The translations under genes and the position numbers were made by a program. This document shows positions 1 through 5,201 of a stretch of 5,201 nt of DNA, in pieces. Within the stretch, counting starts at the first letter, position 1, and every line of letters begins with the position of its first letter. Under the pieces are notes generated by a model. It saw only the letters and a list, made by a program, of their open reading frames with translations. It ran no database searches and had not been told where the DNA came from. Location of the stretch: contig JAEYWQ010000302.1 of assembly GCA_023428885.1 (NCBI GenBank), forward strand, positions 1 through 5,201, read 5' to 3'. This DNA is from Bacillota bacterium (GTDB lineage: Bacteria > Bacillota > Clostridia > Lachnospirales > Lachnospiraceae).

Positions 1-996
1 TTATTCGGTATCTTACAAGGTAATGCTAAGACTAGTTGGTTTATGATTGTGTTGGTTGGTATTGTTTACTTTTTGGTATACTACTTCCTATTCTCCTTCT
101 TAATCAAAAAGTTCAACTACAAGACTCCTGGACGCGAGGATAATACAGAAGAAGTGAAACTATACCGAAGAGCTGATCTTGATGCAAAGAAAAATTCAAA
201 ATCTAATGATGATACAACCTCCGAACTAATAGAACAAGGCTTAGGCGGTAAGTCCAATATCAATGATGTGGATTGTTGTGCGACCCGTCTACGTGTTACA
301 GTGAAAGATGCTGCTTTAGTAAATGAAGGTATGTTAAAATCTTCTGGTGCTGCGGGTGTAATTAAAAAAGGAAATGGTGTTCAGGTAATTTATGGTCCAC
401 AAGTAACCGTAATCAAATCCAATCTGGAAGATTATTTACAGCATTCAGTTCATACAAGTAGCAAGGAAAGTAAACCAATGAAAGAAACTACTACTACAAG
501 AACTGCAGCTACTTCAACTGCTACTACTGCTAAAAGTTCATCAAGTGAAACTATCTATGCACCACTTCAAGGGAAAGCGATGCCTTTATCAAAAGTTGAG
601 GATGGAGTATTTTCCGAAGAAATGCTAGGTAAAGGAATCGCCATTGAACCAAGCAGTAACAAAATAGTATCTCCTGTGAATGGTACAATTTCTATGGTAT
701 TCGAAACCAAGCATGCCATTGGAATCACCTCTGAGGATGGAGCAGAAATCTTGATTCATATGGGAATTGATACTGTTCAATTAAATGGTAATCACTTTGA
801 TGTAAAAGTAAATACTGGGGACAGCATTGAAGTTGGTGACTTATTGGCAGAAGCTGACTTTGAAATGATTAAAAAAGAAGGTTACCGTACCATCACCCCT
901 GTGATTATTACTAATACAGATGACTACACATCTATCAGTAGTCTTGCTTCAGGCGATGTGAAACATAACGACGCTCTATTAGGTATCGTTAAATAG
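1..996 (+). CDS. PTS sugar permease EIICBA, glucose/N-acetylglucosamine family (5' end outside window)
   Basis: Membrane permease that imports and phosphorylates a hexose. The frame is open from base 1, so this is the C-terminal 331 residues. Window residues about 13-37 form the last hydrophobic membrane segment of EIIC, followed by the family hallmark KTPGRED. EIIB spans about 74-146, with the phospho-cysteine motif CATRLR at Cys93; the residue before it is also Cys (DCC), where relatives usually have DAC. A Thr/Ser/Ala-rich linker (about 161-183) leads to EIIA (about 185-331), which has the paired histidines in TKHAIG (His238) and LIHMGID (His253). Their 15-residue spacing matches His75 and His90 of E. 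coli EIIA-Glc, His253 being the phosphorylated one. ptsH and ptsI follow on the same strand, giving a complete PTS relay. The substrate cannot be decided without the rest of EIIC; glucose and N-acetylglucosamine are the main candidates. Confidence 0.95.
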   Translation, partial: LFGILQGNAKTSWFMIVLVGIVYFLVYYFLFSFLIKKFNYKTPGREDNTEEVKLYRRADLDAKKNSKSNDDTTSELIEQGLGGKSNINDVDCCATRLRVTVKDAALVNEGMLKSSGAAGVIKKGNGVQVIYGPQVTVIKSNLEDYLQHSVHTSSKESKPMKETTTTRTAATSTATTAKSSSSETIYAPLQGKAMPLSKVEDGVFSEEMLGKGIAIEPSSNKIVSPVNGTISMVFETKHAIGITSEDGAEILIHMGIDTVQLNGNHFDVKVNTGDSIEVGDLLAEADFEMIKKEGYRTITPVIITNTDDYTSISSLASGDVKHNDALLGIVK

Positions 997-1039
997 CCAG
1001 CAACACGATGTGATTTACAAAGTAAACCCCGAAAATTCC

Positions 1040-1058
1040 AGCGCAAAATGCTTTTTTT
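1040..1058 (+). terminator. Weak terminator-like stem plus T-run between the permease gene and ptsH
   Basis: AGCG (1040-1043) can pair with TGCT (1049-1052) around CAAAA, including one G-T pair, and a run of seven T follows (1052-1058). The stem is only four pairs, so at most it would be a leaky terminator after the permease gene. It may be chance in AT-rich sequence. Confidence 0.2.
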
Positions 1059-1063
1059 GAAAA

Positions 1064-1069
1064 TATAAT
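1064..1069 (+). promoter_or_regulatory. Candidate -10 box for ptsH-ptsI
   Basis: A perfect TATAAT lies 26 bases before the ptsH ATG, which would put the transcript start near 1076 and leave a leader of about 20 bases. No good -35 box is found at the right spacing (GCGCAA at 17 bases) and there is no TGn extension. Together with the weak terminator just upstream it suggests that ptsH-ptsI may have its own promoter besides read-through from the permease gene. Confidence 0.3.
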
Positions 1070-1095
1070 TGCCGAAATGGCAGAAAGAGGATAAT

Positions 1096-1353
1096 ATGAA
1101 AAATATAAAGTACACCATCAATGATCCATTAGGAATCCATGCAAGACCAGCAGGATTATTAGTAAAAGAAAGTAATCAATTCACAAGTAACATTACTGTT
1201 AAAAAAGGGGATAAAACAGCTGATTGTAAAAAAATCTTTGGACTAATGTCACTTGGAGTGAAGCAAAATGATACCATTGAAATAATCATTGATGGTAGTG
1301 ATGAGGAAAACGCTGCAAATGCCATTGAAGCATTCTTAAAACAGAATATGTAA
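1096..1353 (+). CDS. ptsH: HPr phosphocarrier protein
   Basis: Small soluble cytoplasmic carrier that takes phosphate from Enzyme I on His15 and passes it to EIIA domains. The 85-residue length is typical of HPr. The active site GIHARPAG has His15 and Arg17 in the standard places. The ATG at 1096 is chosen because AGAGG (1086-1090) sits five bases upstream and because it puts the histidine at position 15; an in-frame TTG at 1069 would add nine residues but lacks these supports. The second helix reads CKKIFGLMSLG, so residue 46 is Lys, whereas classical Firmicute HPr has Ser46, the target of HPr kinase. This copy should therefore serve sugar transport but not Ser46-P/CcpA catabolite control. 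It lies between the permease gene and ptsI, and another HPr elsewhere in the genome is possible. Confidence 0.96.
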   Translation: MKNIKYTINDPLGIHARPAGLLVKESNQFTSNITVKKGDKTADCKKIFGLMSLGVKQNDTIEIIIDGSDEENAANAIEAFLKQNM

Positions 1354-1362
1354 TTTGAATAC

Positions 1363-1394
1363 AGGGTATCTTAAGAGTAATCTTTTGATACCCT
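1363..1394 (+). promoter_or_regulatory. Intergenic stem-loop between ptsH and ptsI
   Basis: AGGGTATC (1363-1370) pairs perfectly with GATACCCT (1387-1394). Inside, after a TT/TT internal loop, AAGA (1373-1376) pairs with TCTT (1381-1384) around GTAA, which fits the GNRA tetraloop pattern. No T-run follows, so it does not look like a normal terminator. It ends ten bases before the ptsI ribosome binding site. By inference it may protect the ptsH 3' end, mark an RNA processing site or lower ptsI expression relative to ptsH. Confidence 0.55.
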
Positions 1395-1415
1395 AATAAT
1401 AAATGGAGGTAGATT

Positions 1416-3038
1416 ATGCTTAAATTTCAGGGAAAATCTGTTTATCAGGGAATTGCGATAGGTAAATTAGCCCTTTATCAAAAGAGTCATCAGATTATCA
1501 AGCGTAGACGCATTGATAATATAGAAAGTGAAATTAGCCGTTATGAAGAAGCAAGCCGAGCAGCTATTTCTCAATTAACAGCCCTATATGAGAAAGCCTT
1601 TACAGAAGTTGGTGCAGAAAATGCTGCAATATTTGAGATCCATCAGATGATGCTTCAGGATGCTGACTACATAGAAGGCATTACTAGTATGATTCGCAAA
1701 GAACAAATTAACGCGGAATATGCCGTAGCTTCTACTGCTGACCGCTTTGCAGAAATGTTCTCAAGCATGGATGACGCCTATATGAAAGAGCGAGCAGCTG
1801 ATGTGAAAGATATTTCTGAACGTTTAATTAATTGTTTATTCGGAAATATCTCCTCTGATGCTATGACAGGGGAGCCTGCTATTATCGTAGCTGATGATCT
1901 AGCACCAAGTGAGACCGTACAAATGGATAAGTCCAAAGTTTTAGCATTTGTTACAGTCCACGGCTCTACCAACTCTCATACCGCTATCCTTGCTAGAACA
2001 ATGAATATTCCTGCCCTAATAGGTACCGAGATTGAATTAGGTCAGTCTTTAAATGGAACATTTGCGATTGTTGATGGATTTACAGGAACTCTTATCTTAG
2101 ATCCAGACCAGGACACTTTAGAAAAGTATCAGAGGCAACAAGCAAAAGAACTAGAAAAAAGAGCACTTTTGCAGGAGCTAAAAGGAAAAGAGACACAAAC
2201 AATTGATGGCAGAAAAATCAAACTATATGCCAACATCGGAGATGTCTCCGATTTAGATTCTATACTCCAAAACGATGCTGATGGTATAGGACTGTTCCGC
2301 AGTGAGTTTATCTACCTTGGTAGAGACAGCTTCCCTAGCGAAGAGGAACAATTTAACATCTATAAAACAGTGGCAAAAACCATGGGTGATAAGAATGTAA
2401 TTATACGTACTCTAGATATTGGTGCAGATAAGCAAGTAGATTATTTTGGCTTAGACAAGGAAGAAAACCCAGCACTTGGTTACCGTGCAATCCGCATCTG
2501 CTTAAGGCAACCAGATATATTCAAGACACAACTTCGAGCCATCCTACGAGCAAGTATCTATGGAAACTTAAGTATTATGTATCCTATGATCATTTCCATG
2601 GATGAGTTATGGGCAATTAAAGAGATTGTAAAGGAAGTGAAGCTTTCCTTAGATGCCCAGGGAATTCCTTATCAGAATGTAAAAGAAGGTGTCATGATTG
2701 AAACTCCTGCAGCCGTTATGATCAGCGATTTATTAGCAAAGGAAGTAGATTTCTTTAGTATAGGAACCAACGACCTAACCCAGTATACCTTAGCAATCGA
2801 CCGTCAGAATCCGAGACTAGACTACTTCTATAACCCTCATCACGAAGCTGTATTACGCATGATTCAGATGGTGGTAGATAATGCACATAAAGAAGGAATC
2901 TGGGCAGGAATCTGCGGAGAACTTGGGGCTGATATGACACTTACCGAAACCTTCCTTAAGATGGGAGTGGATGAGTTATCAGTATCCCCAAGCTTTATCC
3001 TACCAGTTCGTAAGAAAATAAGAGAAACTAAAATTTAA
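1416..3038 (+). CDS. ptsI: Enzyme I of the PTS (phosphoenolpyruvate-protein phosphotransferase)
   Basis: Cytoplasmic enzyme that autophosphorylates from PEP and hands the phosphate to HPr, starting the PTS relay. The N-terminal half has the HPr-binding helices (about 30-145) and the swivelling phospho-His domain with SHTAILAR, active His188 (E. coli His189). The C-terminal PEP-binding barrel has GLFRSEF (Arg295), RTLDIGADK (Arg331), the signature DFFSIGTNDLTQYTLAIDR and ICGELGAD with Cys500; these match Arg296, Arg332 and Cys502 of the E. coli enzyme. The active loop reads GSTNSHTAI, not the common GGRTSHTAI. At 540 residues it is about 30 shorter than the usual 570-575, lacking the last C-terminal helices; I recall similar short forms in Lachnospiraceae. 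GGAGG (1405-1409) six bases before the ATG fixes the start. It follows ptsH by 62 bases and ends before a strong terminator. Confidence 0.97.
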   Translation: MLKFQGKSVYQGIAIGKLALYQKSHQIIKRRRIDNIESEISRYEEASRAAISQLTALYEKAFTEVGAENAAIFEIHQMMLQDADYIEGITSMIRKEQINAEYAVASTADRFAEMFSSMDDAYMKERAADVKDISERLINCLFGNISSDAMTGEPAIIVADDLAPSETVQMDKSKVLAFVTVHGSTNSHTAILARTMNIPALIGTEIELGQSLNGTFAIVDGFTGTLILDPDQDTLEKYQRQQAKELEKRALLQELKGKETQTIDGRKIKLYANIGDVSDLDSILQNDADGIGLFRSEFIYLGRDSFPSEEEQFNIYKTVAKTMGDKNVIIRTLDIGADKQVDYFGLDKEENPALGYRAIRICLRQPDIFKTQLRAILRASIYGNLSIMYPMIISMDELWAIKEIVKEVKLSLDAQGIPYQNVKEGVMIETPAAVMISDLLAKEVDFFSIGTNDLTQYTLAIDRQNPRLDYFYNPHHEAVLRMIQMVVDNAHKEGIWAGICGELGADMTLTETFLKMGVDELSVSPSFILPVRKKIRETKI

Positions 3039-3061
3039 AGATAAGATAAAGCGTAATGCAA

Positions 3062-3108
3062 AAAACCCTTAGTTTACAGATTGATCTGATCTATAAACTA
3101 AGGGTTTT
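3062..3108. terminator. Bidirectional rho-independent terminator between ptsI and the serpin gene
   Basis: The arms 3062-3081 and 3089-3108 are complementary over 20 positions with a single C/A mismatch, around a seven-base loop. The stem contains CCCTTAGTTTA / TAAACTAAGGG, with an A-tract on the left and a T-tract on the right, so each strand reads as a hairpin followed by T residues. It lies between two converging genes, 23 bases after the ptsI stop and 25 bases after the serpin stop on the other strand, and should end both transcripts. Confidence 0.9.
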
Positions 3109-3133
3109 CTTATACATGAAAAGTTAGCCTCTT

Positions 3134-4450
3134 TTACTTCATAATATCATGTACAATTCCCGTAAATAACACATTTCCTTGTTGATTCTGTACTGCATAT
3201 ATAAATGGCCGATTAAGATTGATCTCTATGCTAGGTAACTTTTCCGGCATCAAGGCACTTGTTGTTTTCATCTCAAGCATGGTAAAAGCAGCGGCTTCTA
3301 CTCCCATTTCATCTAGAATAATATGCACATCCTGAATTGCAGAAGATAATATAATCTTTTCCTTGGTCATTCTGCTAAAATCAGCAGTTTCACTCTCAAA
3401 TGCGCTTTTGATTCCCATTCCTTGTAACATATCAAGCAGATCTAAATTCGATGTATAGTCAAACTTCGGAACACTAAATTTCACTTCTGCAGCGGTATAA
3501 CCATCATAAGTAATTAAATTTGCATAGGTAAAATCATCTTTAACCAAATCATGTACTGCAACACCTTCTTTGGGTATTGCAAACACAATTGATCCGATAT
3601 CTTCGAAATACATACGGAAGGCCAGAAAATTCCTGCCATCCAAATAGGCACTTTCTTTCAAGGTCTGATGCATAAAATCAACCATTTGCTTTTCACCATC
3701 TGATGTTGTAAACTCTTCTACTTTTGTTAAGCCTTTATTAAATTCCCTGGAGAAAGCACCTTTAAAATAGATTGTATTCATGATTGCTAATACATCATCT
3801 GCTGACAATTGGATATCAGGTTTAATCAAACCATTCGTCTTATCCTCTACCCAAGTACTGATATCATCTCCAGCATCTGACAGCTGGATCTCAAACAGTT
3901 CAGTGTAATAGTCCTTAGCAATTTCTTCTATAAACTCTTCTTTAAAAGGAAAGCCCTCCTGCATCCAAAGGGAGTTTGCAATAGTTACTGTAGCTGCTTC
4001 ATTCAATACATAATTTCTTCGATACAACTTACCAATCTCCTCTTGCAATTGCTCTGCCCCAAGCTCTGAGATTCCTAAAGCATCAAATAGTTCTAATTTG
4101 GTATTCTGATTGGCTCCCTGTGCTAAGACACTTAGAGCAAAGTATAGACTCATTGGAGAATACGCTATATTTTCTTCACTACTTGATAATATCAATGAAG
4201 CGGATCGATTACTAAACTGTGACAATGCACTCAAAAAAACTTGGCTGTTTTCATTCTGTTTCTCAAGCTCAAATCGTTTCTCCCAGTCATCTACTGAGAT
4301 AGCATCTGGATATTCCACACTTAGTACTCTAGAAGCTTGAATACGTTTCATTGAAGTATGACCCTCCTTAGAACTATTCTCTTTCGTTTTGCAGGAAGTT
4401 CCTTGAAGCACCATTCCAATGATTAAGAATATTGCAAGTAATTTTTTCAT
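3134..4450 (-). CDS. Secreted serpin-family protease inhibitor, probable lipoprotein
   Basis: Serpin fold protein expected to trap serine (or cysteine) proteases outside the cell. The ATG at 4450 is preferred over the in-frame ATG at 4462 because GGAGG (4456-4460) lies five bases before it and it begins a clean signal sequence, MKKLLAIFLIIG. Cys20 in LQGTSC is a likely lipidation site, though Gly at -3 makes the lipobox imperfect. A charged linker of about 45 residues precedes the serpin core. Core motifs include SPMSLYFALSVLAQG, WVEDKTNGLI and NTIYFKGAF, and the family signature INLNRPFIYAV near residues 410-420. The reactive loop has an inhibitory-type hinge, EMGVEAAAFT (381-390). Counting 17 residues from Glu381 gives Thr397-Ser398 as the scissile bond, so target specificity is uncertain. 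The 438-residue length suits a serpin plus export signal. It may be co-transcribed with the upstream regulator gene. Confidence 0.93.
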   Translation of the reverse strand: MKKLLAIFLIIGMVLQGTSCKTKENSSKEGHTSMKRIQASRVLSVEYPDAISVDDWEKRFELEKQNENSQVFLSALSQFSNRSASLILSSSEENIAYSPMSLYFALSVLAQGANQNTKLELFDALGISELGAEQLQEEIGKLYRRNYVLNEAATVTIANSLWMQEGFPFKEEFIEEIAKDYYTELFEIQLSDAGDDISTWVEDKTNGLIKPDIQLSADDVLAIMNTIYFKGAFSREFNKGLTKVEEFTTSDGEKQMVDFMHQTLKESAYLDGRNFLAFRMYFEDIGSIVFAIPKEGVAVHDLVKDDFTYANLITYDGYTAAEVKFSVPKFDYTSNLDLLDMLQGMGIKSAFESETADFSRMTKEKIILSSAIQDVHIILDEMGVEAAAFTMLEMKTTSALMPEKLPSIEINLNRPFIYAVQNQQGNVLFTGIVHDIMK

Positions 4451-4455
4451 CCCAA

Positions 4456-4460
4456 CCTCC
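4456..4460 (-). promoter_or_regulatory. Ribosome binding site that decides the serpin start
   Basis: GGAGG on the - strand lies five bases before the ATG at 4450. It overlaps the alternative upstream ATG (4460-4462), which has no such site in front of it, so the downstream ATG is the more likely start. Confidence 0.8.
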
Positions 4461-4477
4461 ATAACTTCACATTTGTT

Positions 4478-4492
4478 TTCGCAATATGCGAA
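4478..4492. promoter_or_regulatory. Inverted repeat, candidate operator upstream of the serpin gene
   Basis: TTCGCA-ATA-TGCGAA has two perfect six-base arms around three bases and lies 27 bases before the serpin ATG. Its size and symmetry suit binding by a dimeric winged-helix repressor, and the nearest candidate is the ArsR-type protein encoded just upstream. No convincing -35/-10 pair was found in this gap; TTATAG on the - strand (about 4503-4508) is the best -10-like stretch. The regulatory role is inference. Confidence 0.45.
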
Positions 4493-4555
4493 TCGAAAGC
4501 TCCTATAACGTATTTCTACTGCTTATTAGACGAGTGAGTTTAGAAAATGGTTCCA

Positions 4556-4567
4556 GAATCGCATATT
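4556..4567. repeat. Second, inverted copy of the operator-like half motif
   Basis: GAATCGCATATT on the + strand matches 11 of 12 bases of the reverse complement of 4483-4494 (GATTCGCATATT). It overlaps the last bases of the regulator gene, with 61 bases between the copies. It may be a second binding half-site. In - strand RNA the two copies could also pair as a long-range stem. Confidence 0.4.
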
Positions 4568-5114
4568 ATTTTAACCAATATTCACTACCTTCTCTGGCAA
4601 AGATGCCAAAGGATATCATATCTCGGCGAATCGTACAAAAATCATCGTTATAATCTGCAATAATAATGTTCACTTCTCGCTCTGTATATCGTTTTCCTGC
4701 TTCAAAACTCTTGGCGATCTCTTCTAAGATAATCTGTTCTTTCTTACGTTGTACAGGTATGGATTTTAATTTTCCATATTCAAAAAAGCTTTCAATAACT
4801 TTCTTTCGATACTTCTCCTCCCTTAGATTCACTTCTTGCTTTTCAGAGGATTCTTCTTTGATAATATCAATAATACGAGAAGTCAGTAAATTCTCATTAA
4901 TGGAATACATGGTATAATACTGGTCCTTTGTGGCACAAACGATTCCTGCTTCCATCAACTTCTTCAGATGAAAGGATACCGTAGGCGCTGTAATACCTAA
5001 TCTACTGGCCATACGTTCTACATACATAGGTTCTTCACATAAAAATTTTAAAATCATAAGTCTTGACTTATCTGCAAGGCACTTAAATAATTGTATTGCT
5101 TCTACTTCTGACAT
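4566..5114 (-). CDS. ArsR-family winged-helix regulator with C-terminal DUF2087 domain
   Basis: Probable DNA-binding transcription regulator of 182 residues. Residues about 6-75 form an ArsR-type winged helix: LFKCLADKSRLMILKFL, then a helix-turn-helix with recognition helix TAPTVSFHLKKLMEAGIV (42-59). The metal-binding Cys-x-Cys of classical ArsR is absent, so metal sensing by that site is unlikely. A charged linker (about 88-110) leads to a DUF2087-like domain (about 115-182) recognised by RYTEREVNIII, DDFCTIRRDMISFGI and the terminal YWLK. This fusion occurs in Firmicutes and, as far as I know, its signal is not known. The ATG at 5114 is chosen because GAGG (5120-5123) lies five bases upstream; a GTG at 5138 would add eight residues but has a weak site. 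The gene is coupled to an upstream gene and followed by the serpin, a plausible target. Confidence 0.9.
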   Translation of the reverse strand: MSEVEAIQLFKCLADKSRLMILKFLCEEPMYVERMASRLGITAPTVSFHLKKLMEAGIVCATKDQYYTMYSINENLLTSRIIDIIKEESSEKQEVNLREEKYRKKVIESFFEYGKLKSIPVQRKKEQIILEEIAKSFEAGKRYTEREVNIIIADYNDDFCTIRRDMISFGIFAREGSEYWLK

Positions 5115-5121
5115 AGACACC

Positions 5122-5201
5122 TCATCCCCTTGATCCACTTAGATTCTCAAATAAATTCCTAAGTTCTGCCACTGCTTTTAATTTTGTTTCTTCGATTACA
5201 A
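5122..5201 (-). CDS. C-terminal end of an unidentified protein (cut by window edge)
   Basis: On the - strand a frame stays open from the window edge for 25 codons and ends with TGA at 5122-5124. The residues, from about VIEETKLKAVAELRN to the final GSRG, look like a charged amphipathic helix and a short tail; the family cannot be named from this. The TGA overlaps the GAGG ribosome binding site of the next gene and stands seven bases before its ATG, the usual spacing of translationally coupled genes in one operon. The short length means a chance open frame cannot be excluded; in that case this stretch would be the regulator's leader. Confidence 0.5.
   Translation of the reverse strand, partial: VIEETKLKAVAELRNLFENLSGSRG

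Noticed and set aside
481..549. Thr/Ser/Ala-rich stretch in the permease as a possible repeat element
   Set aside because: It is a low-complexity flexible linker between EIIB and EIIA, common in fused PTS permeases, with no regular DNA repeat unit.
1070..1082. Small hairpin TGCC-GAAAT-GGCA just before the ptsH ribosome binding site
   Set aside because: Four base pairs are too few to support a functional claim in this AT-rich gap.
1069..1095. TTG start that would lengthen HPr by nine residues
   Set aside because: The ATG at 1096 has a well-spaced ribosome binding site and gives the standard 85-residue length with His at position 15; the extension would shift that numbering.
924..1121. Open frame on the - strand across the permease 3' end and the ptsH start
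   Set aside because: It lies over two well-supported + strand genes, has no recognisable protein features and is a by-product of their codon use.
4110..4340. Open frame on the + strand inside the serpin gene
   Set aside because: Fully antisense to conserved serpin core sequence, with no family resemblance.
4666..4917. Open frame on the + strand inside the regulator gene
   Set aside because: Antisense to the ArsR/DUF2087 coding sequence; no plausible start context or domain.
5115..5138. GTG start for the regulator at 5138
   Set aside because: Only a weak GAG-like site lies in front, it would overlap the upstream frame, and the ATG at 5114 has a better site. It cannot be fully excluded.

Overview
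The window is AT-rich, uses strong GGAGG-type ribosome binding sites and carries family variants that point to a low-GC Firmicute, most likely a clostridium of the Lachnospiraceae group (Lachnoclostridium-like). That placement rests on the look of the proteins and has not been checked by a search.

Positions 1-3038 (+ strand) hold a compact phosphotransferase (PTS) cluster. First comes the C-terminal 331 residues of a glucose/N-acetylglucosamine-family permease in EIIC-EIIB-EIIA order, whose 5' end lies outside the window. It is followed by HPr (ptsH, start at 1096) and Enzyme I (ptsI, 1416-3038). All phospho-carrier residues are visible, so the whole relay PEP -> EI His188 -> HPr His15 -> EIIA His253 (window numbering) -> EIIB Cys93 (window numbering) -> sugar can be read here. 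HPr has Lys at position 46, where the HPr kinase target Ser normally sits. A stem-loop without a T-run lies between ptsH and ptsI, and a consensus -10 box precedes ptsH. A strong hairpin at 3062-3108, with A- and T-tracts on both sides, ends both ptsI and the converging serpin gene.

Positions 3134-5201 are read from the - strand. In transcription order they hold the last 25 codons of an unidentified gene cut by the window edge, an ArsR-type regulator fused to a DUF2087 domain, and a secreted, probably lipid-anchored serpin protease inhibitor. The stop codon of the first gene overlaps the ribosome binding site of the second, so those two are probably one operon. The 115-base gap before the serpin shows no terminator. 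It holds a dyad (TTCGCA-ATA-TGCGAA) just upstream of the serpin start and a near-repeat of its half at the end of the regulator gene, making it a candidate operator region.

Most of the window is ordinary sugar-uptake machinery. The least explained part is the regulator-serpin pair and the repeated motif between them. No mobile element, CRISPR array, tRNA or rRNA was seen.
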